From Urophycis tenuis (lineage: Eukaryota > Chordata > Actinopteri > Gadiformes > Phycidae): 64,000 bases of DNA. The DNA lies in assembly GCA_036785325.1 (NCBI GenBank), contig JAXIVH010000131.1, forward strand, positions 259,650 to 323,649, written 5' to 3'. Both the position numbers and the translations under genes were made by a program. The notes under the pieces are model-generated. The model saw only the letters and a program-made list of their open reading frames with translations, was not told the DNA's origin and ran no database searches. Positions within the stretch are counted from its first letter, which is position 1. Every line of letters starts with the position of its first letter. Of the stretch, positions 12,720 to 23,995 are shown in pieces.

Positions 12720-13655
12720 GAAGCTCAATTATGGACGAGGTACTGAGCTGCTCCTCCTTCCAGGGAAGGATCCTCCAATCCCCCACCGCCACATCAATAT
12801 TGACCACCCTCTGGTGTCTGCGGCGCTGAATGTAAGGAGCCTGGGTGTGACACCGGGTGTCCAGCTGTCCTTCGCTGCCGGCATCGCTGCCACAACCCGC
12901 TCCAGCAGAATCCTCCTTGGCAACATCACAACAAACACGTCCGTGCCTCCTTTTTCCATTCCGTTTTGGATCCCTGTTTTTCATTCTCTTGTCGTCTCAT
13001 GTGTGGACTACTGCACTTACTTCCCGGTATTACACCTGGTGCGCCTGTATGTGCCGTCACACCTCTGCAAGCTCACCCAGAATGCGGCAGCCTGGCTGAT
13101 CTTCAAGCCGCCCACGTTCCCACACCACATGCTAACACTGTCCCTCGGCACCCTGCACTTGCCGAATGGCTGCGGATGGCTCGGGGGCCCGCCCTGCGCC
13201 CAGGTCGTCGCGTCACACCGTACAGTACCGTGTGCCCGTCCGCTGTACGCTCTGTGGCGCCCCAAACAGCTTGCTGCTCCCCTCACTGTGAAGGAGGCCC
13301 CAGCTGCTACTCAACGCAATCCCGATTGTTTGCTGTCCTGGCTCCACAGCGGTGGAACGAGCGCCCCACTGATATGAGAACAGCAGAAACCCTACACATG
13401 TACCGTCACAGACCGAAAACTCATCTGTTCAGACTGCATGTTGGCCAGTGAATGTAGAAAAACTACAAAATCCACATTTTCTGTCTCTTAGTTCAAAATT
13501 GTAGCACATGAAGCAGTTTGCTGTTTTGATGAATTTTCTGTTTCTCACGTGATTCTTGCAATTCCTGGGTTGTATCTTTCTGGTTGAATGCACTTATTGT
13601 AAGTCGCTTTGAATAAAAGCGTCAGCTAAATAAATGTAATGCAATGTCAGATACA
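12720..13655 (+). mobile_element. Degenerate L2-type LINE, 3' end
   Basis: Translation in the plus frames shows scattered pieces of the C-terminal half of an L2-type reverse transcriptase ORF: TELLLLPGKDPP, then NVRSLGVTPGVQLSF and ATTRSSRILLGNI, VVSCVDYCTYF and TQNAAAWLIFKPP in one frame, then in another frame RLFAVLAPQRWNERP and RTAETLHMYRHRPKTHLFRL. The switch of frame and shortened spacing between these blocks mean at least one frameshift and deletions. The 3' end is diagnostic: gtaagtcgctttgaataaaa followed by gcg and an ATGTAATGCAATG tail. The catalytic YADD region is absent, so the copy is 5'-truncated. Family knowledge: this end is shared with fish SINEs that borrow the LINE machinery, as probably at 7.9 and 48.3 kb. 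The exact clade is inferred. Confidence 0.75.
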
Positions 13656-14229
13656 CACACACACACACTGTGACAAGCAGACAAAGTGCTACATACTAAG
13701 AGATACGGCACGAAAGCCCAAATACTATTTGAGACATCACACAGACATGTGTGCATATTGTTGTTTTCTTTGTAACCTGTACTCTCTGTCATCAAGTACA
13801 TACAAATCTCACTCGTCACTAAATCGCTTGGTTCACTGATTATTGTTTGCCTGTGTTCTGTCAATATGTGTTACCTATCGAGATGTGTTACTTAGCCATT
13901 CTGTGTACAATCCTTCTGCTCCTGAGACTTCTCTGACTGTTCTCCCCTTCATTAAAAATGTATTACAGATGAAAGAATATGTCAAAGAATTGGCAAAATG
14001 ACATTATGTCGTAGGGCAAGTGTACAAAGTGATGTCGTCAAAATGTGTATTTGTAATTTTCCTCAGGTGGGTTTTAGTGGTAAACTATGAAAAGAACCAC
14101 ATTGCATAAGCCACATTGAAAAGAGAATAACTTCAGTTATAGCCGCTTTGGTGTGGTTCAATTAATTTTCCTCATTTTTATTTTATTTTTTATTGCAATG
14201 GTAACTAAAGGTGAATGATCACAGCGTTT
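13656..14229. other. Unique AT-rich spacer
   Basis: Apart from a short (CA)n at about 13650-13670 I see nothing coding or repeated. Confidence 0.45.
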
Positions 14230-15059
14230 AAACAACAGGGAAGAGGTGAGCCAGCTGGCCGTGTGGTGCAGGGACAACAATCTCTCTCTCAACGTGCAGA
14301 AGACGAAGGAGATTGTTGTCGACTTCTGTAGAGCCTCCGTCCAGCACCCCCCACTGACCATCGACGGTGCTGCTGTGGAGAGAGTGAGCAGCACCAAGTT
14401 CCTGGGGGTGCATCTCACTGAGGACCTCTCCTGGAACTGCAACACCACAACACTGGCCGGCAAAGCTCAGCAGCGCCTCTACTTTCTCCGAAAACTTCGG
14501 AGAGCGAGAGCACCTGCCCCCATCATGTACTCCTTCTACCGGGGAACCACCGAGAGCATCCTGACCAGCTGCATCACTGTGTGGTACGGCGGCTGCACTG
14601 CATCCTGTAGGAAGACCCTGCAGCGCATAGTGAGAGCAGCTGAGAAGATCATCGGTGCTCCCCTCCCCTCCCTGCAGGACATCTACAACACACGCCTGTC
14701 CCGCAAAGCACTCAGCATTGCGGGTGACTCCACCCACCCCTCTCACTGCCTCTTCAACCTCCTGCCCTCTGGTAGGAGGATGAGGAGTCTCAAGGCAAGG
14801 ACCAGCAGACTGAAGGACAGCTTCATCCACCAGGCGGTCAGGATGCTGAACTCCCACTCAGCACTGACCCCCCTTCTTTCTCTGCTCTCTGCCCGCACAA
14901 ACATTGGACGCTGACATCAACCTCCACCCATTCTCCCCCTCCCACCACTCCCATTCCCAGCCCCCCCCCCCCCCACACACACACACACACACTCACTCAT
15001 TCAACCCCGGACACCTGCACACAACCTCTCTCCCCCTGGACTTTAACCCCCCACCCATC

Positions 15060-15250
15060 TACCACCACACCCTGCTCACCACCATGCACAGCCCCACCAC
15101 CCCTACCACCTACCATCATGCACAGCCCCACCACCCCCTACCACCATGCACAGCCCTCTCCACCTCCACCCCCTACCACCATGCACAGCCCCATCACCCC
15201 CTTCCACCAGGTACAGCCCCACCTCCCTCCTCCACCATGCACAGCCACTT
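15060..15250 (+). repeat. CACCATGCACAGCCCC-type minisatellite in LINE 3' UTR
   Basis: About five imperfect copies of a 30-40 base C/A-rich unit containing ccatgcacagccccaccacc, lying directly downstream of the LINE reading frame. Confidence 0.8.
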
Positions 15251-15284
15251 TACACTTTGCACTTTAGTCCGTATATAAATTGTT

Positions 15285-15413
15285 TGTTCATAGTACTGTT
15301 TATACTTTTTATACACTGTTAAATAACTGTTCATAGTACTGTTTATACTTTTTATATACTGTTAAATAACTGTTCATAGTACTGTTTATACTTTTTATAC
15401 ACTGTTTAAAACT
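15285..15413 (+). repeat. 43-bp tandem repeat x 3 in LINE 3' UTR
   Basis: Three near-identical 43-base units beginning tgttcatagtactgtttata at 15285, 15328 and 15371. The third decays at its end into related TGTTCATA/TGTCCATA words to about 15460. Confidence 0.9.
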
Positions 15414-15780
15414 GTTTATACTGTCCATACTGTTCATAACATCCATACTGTTCATTTATTTATTTATTACTATTACTATCATTACCCCCATAATGCACCT
15501 CTTACTGTTTACTGTTTACCGTTTACTGTTACTGTTCTCAATTTGCACATTTTACTATTTACTGTTTATTGCACTCGCGACCACCTTAGCATTTTTTTTA
15601 TTTTTTTTTTTATTCTTATTTTTTTTTTTTTATACTTATATTTTTATATATTTATTTATATTGCATGCTGTCTTGCACCAGGGATTGAGGGAAACGGCAT
15701 TTCGGTTCTTGTGTATGGCCTGTACATTCATGAAAACTGACAATAAAGTTTACTTGAATCTTGAACTTGAATCTTGAATT

Positions 15781-16510
15781 TAGCAACTGCATGAATGGTG
15801 TTGCCTCACTGACACACGTTTCTATGGCAAAATAACTTTGATGTTCTTTCTTTACAGTTTGACTTGCATCGTTGAAGGACTAAAGCTCCATCCATGATGT
15901 TATCCGTACATCGCTCGTGTTATATTCATTATATCAAGGCATAGCTGTCATTCAGAGTAATAGTCAATAATTTAGTCAGATTTTCATTCATTTGCTTACC
16001 TGAGTTCTCCCGTGTTAAAGGGCAAGTATGCATTTCACTTCCTGTATCTATTTATTCAGGGGATGGTGTTGGGTTAGGCCATCTCATTAAAGGGAGAGGG
16101 GTATTTAATTGTGTTCTTGAAATGCCGATTATATGAATGTCTTATAGATCTTAATCAAGTTGTAACACACTGTTATGCTTTTCTTATAATTTATGATAAT
16201 TAGATGGTTTATGATAATTGATTTGGAATAATTTGGTGTATCTTATTGGTGGAGCTAACCCAATTAGTAACCCTATTAAGGCCTGGTTTAATTGCTCGGG
16301 AATGGTTAGTGATAGATGGTAATGGTTAGGTCACGGTTAACTCCAGGCCATGAGTCAAAGCAGTGATGGTTCATGGTTCATGTAGGCTTATTAGCCATGT
16401 CGGCTTCTGACATGTGTTTTGTTTCTGACAGTCTGGCAGAAACAGTTTTTCAGTGCCGCAGGATTTTTTTCGACGCCTGTTGTGAACCACAATGGGACCA
16501 CAAGAATACA
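15781..16510. other. AT-rich, no gene recognised
   Basis: Around 16250-16380 repeated GGTTA/GGTTCATGG words occur without strict period. No exon-like structure. Confidence 0.45.
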
Positions 16511-16512
16511 CG

Positions 16513-16558
16513 ACACACACACACACACACGCATACACACACACACACACACACACAC
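16513..16558. repeat. (CA)n microsatellite
   Basis: CA run with one GCAT interruption. Confidence 0.95.
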
Positions 16559-17700
16559 TGAAGGCTCAAGCAGGCCGCACGTTTCATGGCAAATAGTTTG
16601 CCAAAAAGCAACCAAACGCATACCTAGTGAAACATACCTTTTTCAGCGCATCTTGAACCTTCAAGATTTAAACTTCCTAAATTGCAGCACATGACGGCAA
16701 CGTGAACATTGTTTATGACAAGTCCAAAAATCAGGGCAGTAGTAATATATTTGGATTCATTTTATTTATTTCATGTCTCCCAGGATTTAACAAATGAAAC
16801 ATTCAGTGACCAAATCGAAAACTGCATCAAATATTAAACAAGTTTGTCTGCAAAGAACTTTTTTTGGTCTGGTCCAGGTATAAAAAAAAAAAATCAGCTT
16901 CTTTTGAAGTACGCTGCCCGCTACAATTGAAGAGAGGCACCTACCTACTGTTAGCTACTGCTGCACAGAGGAGACTGGAGGAGACACATACAATATTCAG
17001 CATGCCATGTCACCATGTCCAAATGAATGACTCTAATTACTTTCTGCTCCCCCAAAAAAGTACAGCAATTAGCATACATCACCTCACCTTACCATCGCTA
17101 GGTGGACAGGGAGCCTGGCAGCCAGTAACATGGCACACTACAATGCTGTCTGTTCAAAAGAAACACACTGCAGAAAAACACATTGCAATCTTGCATTTCT
17201 TCAATGCAAAATGCATTGAAGAAAGTTCTGTTTATTTTGCTAGGAATTCAAAGTTTAGGCAAGAGTGGATCTCAGAAAGCCAGACCTGTATTTCAAAAGC
17301 TTGCTCTGGGTCTGGGTAGACTTCTCAAAGATCTTTTGGATAACAGCGCCTCAGAAATGCTCAAAAGGATTTTGAACTCACCCCTCCCCCTGTTTCTTTG
17401 AAAAAAAGAAACATCTGCTTAATGCTATGTCACAGTGTAACCCCTGTCTCAACAGGATCTCAGATCAGTAGTCGGCATGATGACATCATGCCGTGTCACC
17501 CAACTTTCCCGTTTCATTTCTGTTCTAGAACTTCGCCCTTCTGCCAGTTTTGAGTGCACACAATGTATGTTGCATGGCTGCGTGTCGCCTTATTTTGGTG
17601 AAGCTAAATTGTGTGCCGGCGCATCCATCCCATCCGTCTGTCGTGTGCCTGTCCGTCAGTAATAACCATGCATCCCCCCCGTATATCCACCTGTCAATCA
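16559..17700. other. No recognisable gene
   Basis: AT-rich. A 151-codon open frame (16864-17319) shows no known domain or codon signature and begins beside an A-rich run; I do not call it a gene. Confidence 0.45.
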
Positions 17701-17711
17701 ACTCCCTCCAG

Positions 17712-17862
17712 TGCACTCTCTGAAGCACCAAGCTCAACAAGCACACCACAAAGCAAGAGAAAACCCACAGTGGCCGCAACTCCTCCTCCAGCTCCGGTTA
17801 TCGGAGGAGATCCGGAGCGGGAGTCTGGCTCCACGTGGCGGCAGTTCAAAGCCTCGCTGAAG
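17712..17862 (+). CDS. Candidate internal exon, unidentified gene
   Basis: This is the most exon-like stretch outside the transposons. It starts after an AG acceptor preceded by a moderate pyrimidine stretch (caactccctccag) and ends at CTGAAG followed by gtacag, a good donor. The 151 bases enter in phase 2 and then give exactly 50 open codons, ending on a codon boundary. The peptide is Ser/Thr/Pro-rich with a basic KRKP patch, then a more structured end containing ESGSTWRQFKASLK. The wobble positions of the last third are G/C-rich, unlike the flanks. I do not recognise the protein. The same open frame continues on both sides of the putative exon, so openness alone is weak evidence. Alternatives are a chance open stretch or a decayed exon. 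No partner exon is visible in the window, so if real the window is largely intron. Confidence 0.3.
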
Positions 17863-19069
17863 GTACAGTCGGGTCAGGGGGACGGGGGCTGTGAAGCCCA
17901 CCCCCTCTTTCCTCCACTCCAGCCAGCCTGACAGGCTGTGACCCCGCCGCACGCGGCAGCAGAGATCAAAGATAGGAGATTAGCCCCCCCCACCACCACC
18001 ACCACTGCGGCCCCTTCTCCCTTCCCCCATGCCCCCTTCCCTCTTATCAGTCCCAGGGAAGGGGACATGTGCCCAGACAGGGGAGGGGAGTGGAGCTCAG
18101 CCACAGTGCCACATCAGTGCTATCCCTCTCTGCACTATATTTGGCGTCGCTTGGCAGGGGCTGATGGGCTTCGACAGGTCTAAGCCTCGGCTGATGAGTG
18201 GAGATTATTTTGTGATTAGATTTCTCTGAGTTGTAACGCGTTATGCCTCTTCCTGAGCTTACTGTCTTAGAAAGATAATATTTGATGGATTGTGGGGCGT
18301 ACAGCAGTATGTGGGCTTTTATATTGGGGGGTGGAGTGTACTTTGGTTCACACTTTGGCGGTTTGTGTGTTGTTACATTTGGTTTGTGTGATTTCCCTTT
18401 TACTCTTTTGTTGGGGTTACAGTTCAGTTTACCTAAGGCTGCATATGACTTTTAGTGTCAATTACGTCTAAGTCATCTTTGTTCCTATCTGTTTTTCAAC
18501 CTTTTTCTAGAATTTGTGACGAGAATGGGTTTGAACGAATGATGAATTTATATATATTTTTTTAGCTACAGAATAATGAATCCCACAAATCTAGTGCCAA
18601 TGATAGGCTAGATTATCGTCTGTTCATATATTGTTCATTTTAAATGACAGCTATATTAAGATGCAGCTAAACAGTAGTGAGGAACAATGCCATGCCTTCA
18701 ATAAACTTGAATCTCACCCAGCCAATTTGAATTCCCCCGTTTCGTGCAGCAACCGATTGTGGTGCTGCTCATCTGTATTACAGCTCAGTTTCATCAGCTG
18801 CGTTCTGCTGTGCACATGTGCTTACACCTACACATCATCTCCACCTTAACGGAGGTGAGATGTTCTCCGCCCACCGGTGCTCTCTATCACCACCGTGTGT
18901 CTGGAGGTGTTTGGACGGTGTCTATTTCCAGAAGTTGTTGTAGAAATACAATAAACATGAGTATTGATCGGCAACCCCTCCCCGAAGGTCGGGAACTGCA
19001 CGAAACAGAAGCAGAAACTCCCTTTACGCGCTCTTCAATGTCTGGGACATGTTTGGTCTTCAAAGCAGA

Positions 19070-19070
<1 letters not shown>
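17863..19070. other. No recognisable gene
   Basis: C/A-rich (CCA)n near 17985-18010, then unique AT-rich sequence. Nothing coding recognised. Confidence 0.45.

Positions 19071-19071
<1 letters not shown>

Positions 19072-19149
<78 letters not shown>
19072..19149. repeat. (GA)n microsatellite
   Basis: About 78 bp of GA with one GC interruption. Confidence 0.95.
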
Positions 19150-19385
<236 letters not shown>

Positions 19386-19693
19386 TAGAGATGCCACTGA
19401 ACACAGGGCCTGGGTGGGTTGTGCTTTGGGCAGGGTCTGCTCACCACTCTTCTCAGAACATGCCTCCTTCACAAGGTGGCAGCTCCAGGTGATAAATGAC
19501 ATGTTGGTGCATAACTGTAGGGGGCCATGTGGGGGGGGGGGGTATGAGTAGTTGTTGGCTGTGAAACATATTTTATTTTTTGTGTTGATTTGCTTCATTG
19601 TGTTGTTTGTTAGCTGTATTCTATGTTTCGACAAGCAAGCCTACATTTGGGGGGACTTTCCGTCCCACAAAAATGAAGTAACACAAAAATATT

Positions 19694-19868
19694 TGGCGGG
19701 TCATCCACTAACCCTCTGGTTAGTGGATGACCCGCTCTATCCACTAAACCTCTGGTTAGTGGATGACCCGCTCTATCCACTAAACCTCTGGTTATTGGAT
19801 GACCCGCTCTATCCACTAACCCTCTGGTTAGTAGATGACCCGCTCTATCCACTGAGCTACTGCCGCCC
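19694..19868 (-). mobile_element. tRNA-derived SINE head with internal 36-bp tandem expansion
   Basis: On the minus strand the segment starts GGGCGGCAGTAGCTCAGTGG (19868 downward), a tRNA-like 5' head with a perfect polymerase III A box (TAGCTCAGTGG). The following A-box-to-anticodon-arm part is repeated as four 36-base units: 19714-19749, 19750-19785, 19786-19821 and 19822-19857. Each contains the complementary words GTTAGTGGAT and ATCCACTAA and can fold into a hairpin around GACCCGCTCT. Only one or two substitutions separate units. No B box or SINE tail follows; the sequence passes into unrelated DNA at about 19694. Confidence 0.65.
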
Positions 19869-19869
19869 A

Positions 19870-20335
19870 CCACCTGAGTGAAGCCCACCCTGGACATCAA
19901 AACAAATGTGTCCAAAACTGAAGATTTTAATTGTCATGTCTCATTAAAACCATACGCTTTAGTTTGCAGGTGTGTGCATGTTTCCTGTGTGTTCATGTGC
20001 TTTCACCTGTGTTTGTGTGCACGTGTGTTTAACGAGATTGCAGTCTACAGTGTCTTCCGTGCTAAACCTCACGCTTTTGACTGTCTCAGAGTGAAGACAC
20101 CAATATGGCTGCTCACTACCTCATTACGGCGATAAGACATCTGTACGCCAGCAGTGAATCTGGTGCCTCAGTGAGCATATGCAGAGTAGGGGTAGGCGGC
20201 TGTGGTTAGTGTTTGGTGACAGTCAACACTAACGAGTGGCGTGGCAGATTCCGCGGTGGCCATGTTTGGACCGTGGCGACAAAGAGGCACCCGGACGCCA
20301 GCGAGTTATTCCTGCTGCCCTCGCAGTCGTGTTCT
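19870..20335. other. No recognisable gene
   Basis: Unique-looking sequence with a few GTGT words near 19970-20030. Confidence 0.4.
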
Positions 20336-20337
20336 TT

Positions 20338-20527
20338 ATGTGGTGAGATAGGAGTGCGAGAGAGAGGAACAGGGGGAGAGAACAATGAGAGGGAGGGAGA
20401 GAGAGAGAGGTGGAGAGAGGGAATGAGAGAAGAGATGGTTAGAGAGAGAGAGAAAGTGAGAGAGTGAGGTGGTGTGAGGTAAAAGAGAGAGGTGGTTAGA
20501 GAGAAAGAGAGGCAGGGAGGTAGATAC

Positions 20528-20569
<42 letters not shown>

Positions 20570-20572
20570 GGG
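20338..20572. repeat. Imperfect GA-rich region
   Basis: GA, GGTG and GTTAGAGAG words, ending in a pure (GA)n at about 20530-20561. Confidence 0.9.
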
Positions 20573-20935
20573 ATGGAGCAAATCAGCTATGCTAGCACAC
20601 AGACTTGTTTCCTCAGATTAAAACACTGTCCTCTTAGTGCCTTTCCCTCTTATTCATCCTCAGCTAATCCCTCCAAGTGTGTACTGCAAAACAGGACAGG
20701 ATGTTTTCTCAGTCAAAACACCAGGTTGGAAGCGTTAGTGCGATTGAAGCTTGTCCACAAATGTGTTGCCTGCGATCTGATCTTCAGACGGGCTCATTAA
20801 CAAATAAGCCGGCCAGGAAAAAATATGCAAAAAAAACCCACACAAATTCAAATGGGCATATGTGATGAGCCGACATCCGCAATATTTGCAGACAAACCTG
20901 TGTACAGACATTTGACCCTGAATCACTCACCTTTC
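20573..20935. other. No recognisable gene
   Basis: Unique sequence without exon-like features. Confidence 0.4.
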
Positions 20936-20936
20936 C

Positions 20937-20990
20937 CTCTCTCTCTCTGGCTCACTCTCTCTCTCTTTCTCTCTCTCTCTCGCTCGCACT
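20937..20990. repeat. CT-rich simple repeat
   Basis: Imperfect (CT)n. Confidence 0.85.
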
Positions 20991-21039
20991 CACTGTCTCT
21001 CCATCTCTGTAACCCTCCCTCCTTTCTCTCATTTGATTT

Positions 21040-21360
21040 TGCGATTTAATGGCGGCGCTCATGGTATAACTGAAAGAAAAGCCTTTGACCCCATTCTATC
21101 AAAGGGAGCGCGGGGGAATTCATTAGCACTCGGAGGACCATGAAAGGTGGGTGGAAGAGAAGGGAAATGCCCTTTCAACTCGCCTCTCGGTGTAAGCAGC
21201 CGTACAACAGGTAATTACACGTGCAACAGCGGGGGTGAGGCTCGTCTCTCCACGGTTTAATTGCTTTTCTCTCGACGGACGGCGGTTTGTCCACCGGATC
21301 GACCGCTCCCAGCTGGTGCCGTGTGATATTTTCCCCGGAGATTCATCCACTTTTCTTTCT
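21040..21360. promoter_or_regulatory. Possible conserved non-coding island with paired TCF/LEF-like words
   Basis: Low-repeat, balanced-composition stretch between simple repeats. CCTTTGAC (21082-21089) and ATCAAAGG (21098-21105) are inverted TCF/LEF-type words eight bases apart; ATTAG and TAATT words lie nearby (21121, 21211, 21257). Known: TCF/LEF factors bind CTTTGAT-type sites. Inference: this could be an enhancer, but motif matches alone are weak. Confidence 0.2.
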
Positions 21361-22455
21361 TAATTAATTGGAGGACTTTCTAAAGTATTGACGACGGACT
21401 AGAAGGAAAGGACAATACGTCACGACGAAGGTCAGCTCGGGAGCCGGGTTTGCCAAGAGATACAAATGAAACTTGTAGCATGTGGCCGCGCCACATTTAA
21501 CGTGACAGACAATGCAGCGCAATATTTGAGGCTGTAATTTGAGTATGAATCTCAACAGGTTTTATTTGACTGGGTGGACAATAGGATGAGCGATTACTTC
21601 ATGAGCGTTAGACTTGAGATTGCTTTGGCAATGCTTTACACTTTTTGAGTCTGTTCAAATTAGAAATGTCTTTCATTCCTAAATAGCGTGCGCAATGCAG
21701 TTCACCACACAAAAGCTCATGTGAGGTATACACATTTCTTGTAAAGTCTAGAGGGCGTCTCTCTACAAAGGATGATATGATGCAACAAACAAGCATCCTC
21801 TCGCCTAAAGTCGCCATGTGGGCTTGGTGACTTGTTAACTCACATTAGGGCTCTTAGTCAAATCCCACAGTCAGCCACAGGCTGGCTGTCACTTTCACAC
21901 TTTCACAAGAACTAACACTGTCCTCTGCAGGCCTTGACTTTGACATTTGTTTTTGATATTAGAAAAGCAGAAAAGTCATTTTTTGGTCATATAATAAAAC
22001 ATGTATCCAATGAACTACACTTTTTTTTTATAAAATCTACAGTCTCTACAGTCTATTTTTATCCAAAATCGGCATACAGTGACTACAGACACAGGTCATC
22101 AAGAAGCGTGTTGGGCCAAGACATCTTGCTCAAGGGTCCACTCTAAGCACATTGGAAATCTATCCAACAGTTGCAGTTCAACACCCATCTCTAGATTTGT
22201 CGTAAGTTCCCACAGAGTCCCACAGTGTCTCAGTGGTCAAAATAAATGTTGCAAACTCTCTCTCCAAAACGCTCTCCTTCATCTTACTGGCTGACTCACA
22301 GTGACAGTGGTTCCATCCAGCGTCCTTCTCGATATGTTCCCGATATTTCAATTTTTTCCCCCCCTGCCATCGAAGGAGAGGGAGGGAAAAAAAAAACGCA
22401 CTCTCATCACTTTCTTTCATTCTTTCCTTCTTTTCCCCTTGGCTAAGCACCTCCT
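21361..22455. other. No recognisable gene
   Basis: AT-rich, with T-rich runs near 22021 and an A run near 22388. No exon recognised. Confidence 0.4.
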
Positions 22456-22464
22456 TTCCGAGGC

Positions 22465-22680
22465 CCATGTCCATTTGCGTGTAATTGATATCAGCAGCAG
22501 TTTACAGGGCTCCATTCTGGAGAGGCTGCCAATTAGCCTGTCTGTCAGTGGCTGGAGCCCTAATGAGAAATTACACCCTTAATCGCTGTAAACGCTCATG
22601 CTAATGGCCAGCTACCTGCCAACCTCTGGGGCGCCAGCCACGCTGCATACTAAATCACGCGCCGCGGTGCTAAAATGATA
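22465..22680. promoter_or_regulatory. Possible conserved non-coding island
   Basis: Repeat-free stretch dense in homeobox-type cores (TAATTGAT, CAATTAG, CTAATGAG, TTAATCG, GCTAATGG) and without frame structure. Composition and motif density resemble fish developmental enhancers. No direct evidence of conservation is available from the sequence alone. Confidence 0.2.
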
Positions 22681-22858
22681 CACGCGACCCCGTCCAGCCT
22701 CTCTCCCGCGCCACCCCTCCGGTGTTTACTTGACCTGTGCAGACGCTCCGCTAAACATTTTAGTGCGCTGTCTGCTTTTTTTGGGGGGGACTTTATTACC
22801 CCGTCGGCCTGGCCTAAGCCAGCCATGCTGTGTCCAACTGTCGACCCCGGAGTGACGT

Positions 22859-22905
22859 CTGTGTGTGTGTGTGTGTGTTTATGTGTGTGTGTGTGTGTGT
22901 GTGTG
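22859..22905. repeat. (GT)n microsatellite
   Basis: GT run with one TTTA interruption. Confidence 0.95.
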
Positions 22906-23915
22906 CAAATGAACAACACTAATAATACAATGCAAACAATAGCTAATCACATTAAGTCTAGAGCCGTTCAACCTTATGGTGCACGAGCGATGTGTTCTGA
23001 TGATTGGTGTGATCACAAAGGCAGGGAACAACCCCCCCCCCCAAAAATGAATGCATTTTGATTAATGATATTCACATGCTAGATCACAAGACCGCATACG
23101 CGTTCATTCTTCTCTTCGGATTCAATTGCCTTAACATTTATTTCAGTTTCAGTTGCGAAAGAAATCTGTGCTGATTGCAAACATCAGCTTCACACGTTGC
23201 CAGTATTTGAAAGAAACTAAACGGAAACGGAAATGGCATACATTTGCAGAGGCAAAGTACTCCATACGTCTGATTTTACCCCACCATAACACACTTGACA
23301 TTTAAATTATAACGAAGAGCATGTGTCATTTTAATCAACGTCAACTTTGGCAACCAAAAGCCAGGAGCTGGAAGATGCCATTGGGCCCTGATACATCATC
23401 CTGAAATCCAACGTTATGCGTCTGCCGTTCGTCCACCGAGTCCTCTGTTCCGCGTTCCACGCTGGATCTCAATCTCCTCTCTTCTGGGCTCGTCCTGTGG
23501 TGCCAGCCGCGTCTTTATTTAACTCTCCATCACATTGGGGATGACGGTTATGTTTTGTTGATCTGGTGATCGTTACCGCTGCCATCCACTCCTACCGGCC
23601 CCAGCGAGGGAAGATCTTAACTGGGAGGAGGAAAGCCATTTCCCTGCACCCTGCGGTGGTAATAAAGTGAGAATAGGTATTCCCGCCCACCGAAATGAGC
23701 CTGAGCCCGCGGCTGGAGACTTTCCAGGCCAGAGTAATCATCCCCAGACAGAACTCAAGTCTCATTTCTGAGACTCCGCCTGGCATTTCTACTTCTTCTG
23801 CCTCATCTTCGTCTGGCTCCCCTTTGTAAAACAACCTCGCTGCGAGCCAAACACCCCCCTCCCCATTGTACGCCCCTCCTCCCCACCCCATACCCACGCT
23901 GCCCCCTCATTATGG
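22906..23915. other. No recognisable gene
   Basis: Mixed sequence with a poly-C run at about 23032-23041. A 101-codon minus-strand open frame (23592-23897) matches no family I know and is not called. Confidence 0.4.
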
Positions 23916-23919
23916 GATG

Positions 23920-23995
23920 GAATATCATCTAGCGCCCGTCGCCTTGGGGTTCAATCCCAGCAAACCACATGGATAGCGGCTGCATCAGGCACTTC
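23920..23995 (+). mobile_element. Possible tRNA-like SINE fragment
   Basis: ggggttcaatcccagc at about 23947 matches the polymerase III B box (GGTTCAATCC). An upstream A box is not clear and no tail is seen. Confidence 0.25.

Larger units (their letters stand above)
14230..15780 (+). mobile_element. 5'-truncated L2/CR1-group LINE with 3' UTR
   Basis: A single open frame from about 14231 to 14914 encodes the region downstream of the polymerase active site of a non-LTR reverse transcriptase: SQLAVWCRDNNLSLNVQKTK near the start, STKFLGVHL, then the thumb/connector with ITVWYGGCTASCRKTLQRIV and a C-terminal block RRMRSLKARTSRLKDSFI. The YADD motif and everything upstream are missing, so insertion was 5'-truncated near 14230. 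The frame is undamaged over 222 codons, so the copy is fairly young. The 3' UTR is long, with a CA tract (about 14973-14992), two tandem repeat blocks (15060-15250 and 15285-15413) and T-rich runs (15590-15660). It ends in caataaagtttacttgaatc with a repeated CTTGAAT tail near 15740-15780. Assignment to the L2/CR1 group rather than another Jockey-like clade is inference. Confidence 0.8.

Noticed and set aside
14228..14857. 209-codon open frame on the minus strand
   Set aside because: Antisense shadow of the LINE reading frame at 14246-14914.
16864..17319. 151-codon plus-strand open frame
   Set aside because: AT-rich sequence, starts beside a homopolymer, no recognisable domain.
23592..23897. 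101-codon minus-strand open frame with acidic patch
   Set aside because: No recognisable homology or exon signals; likely chance in GC-rich DNA.
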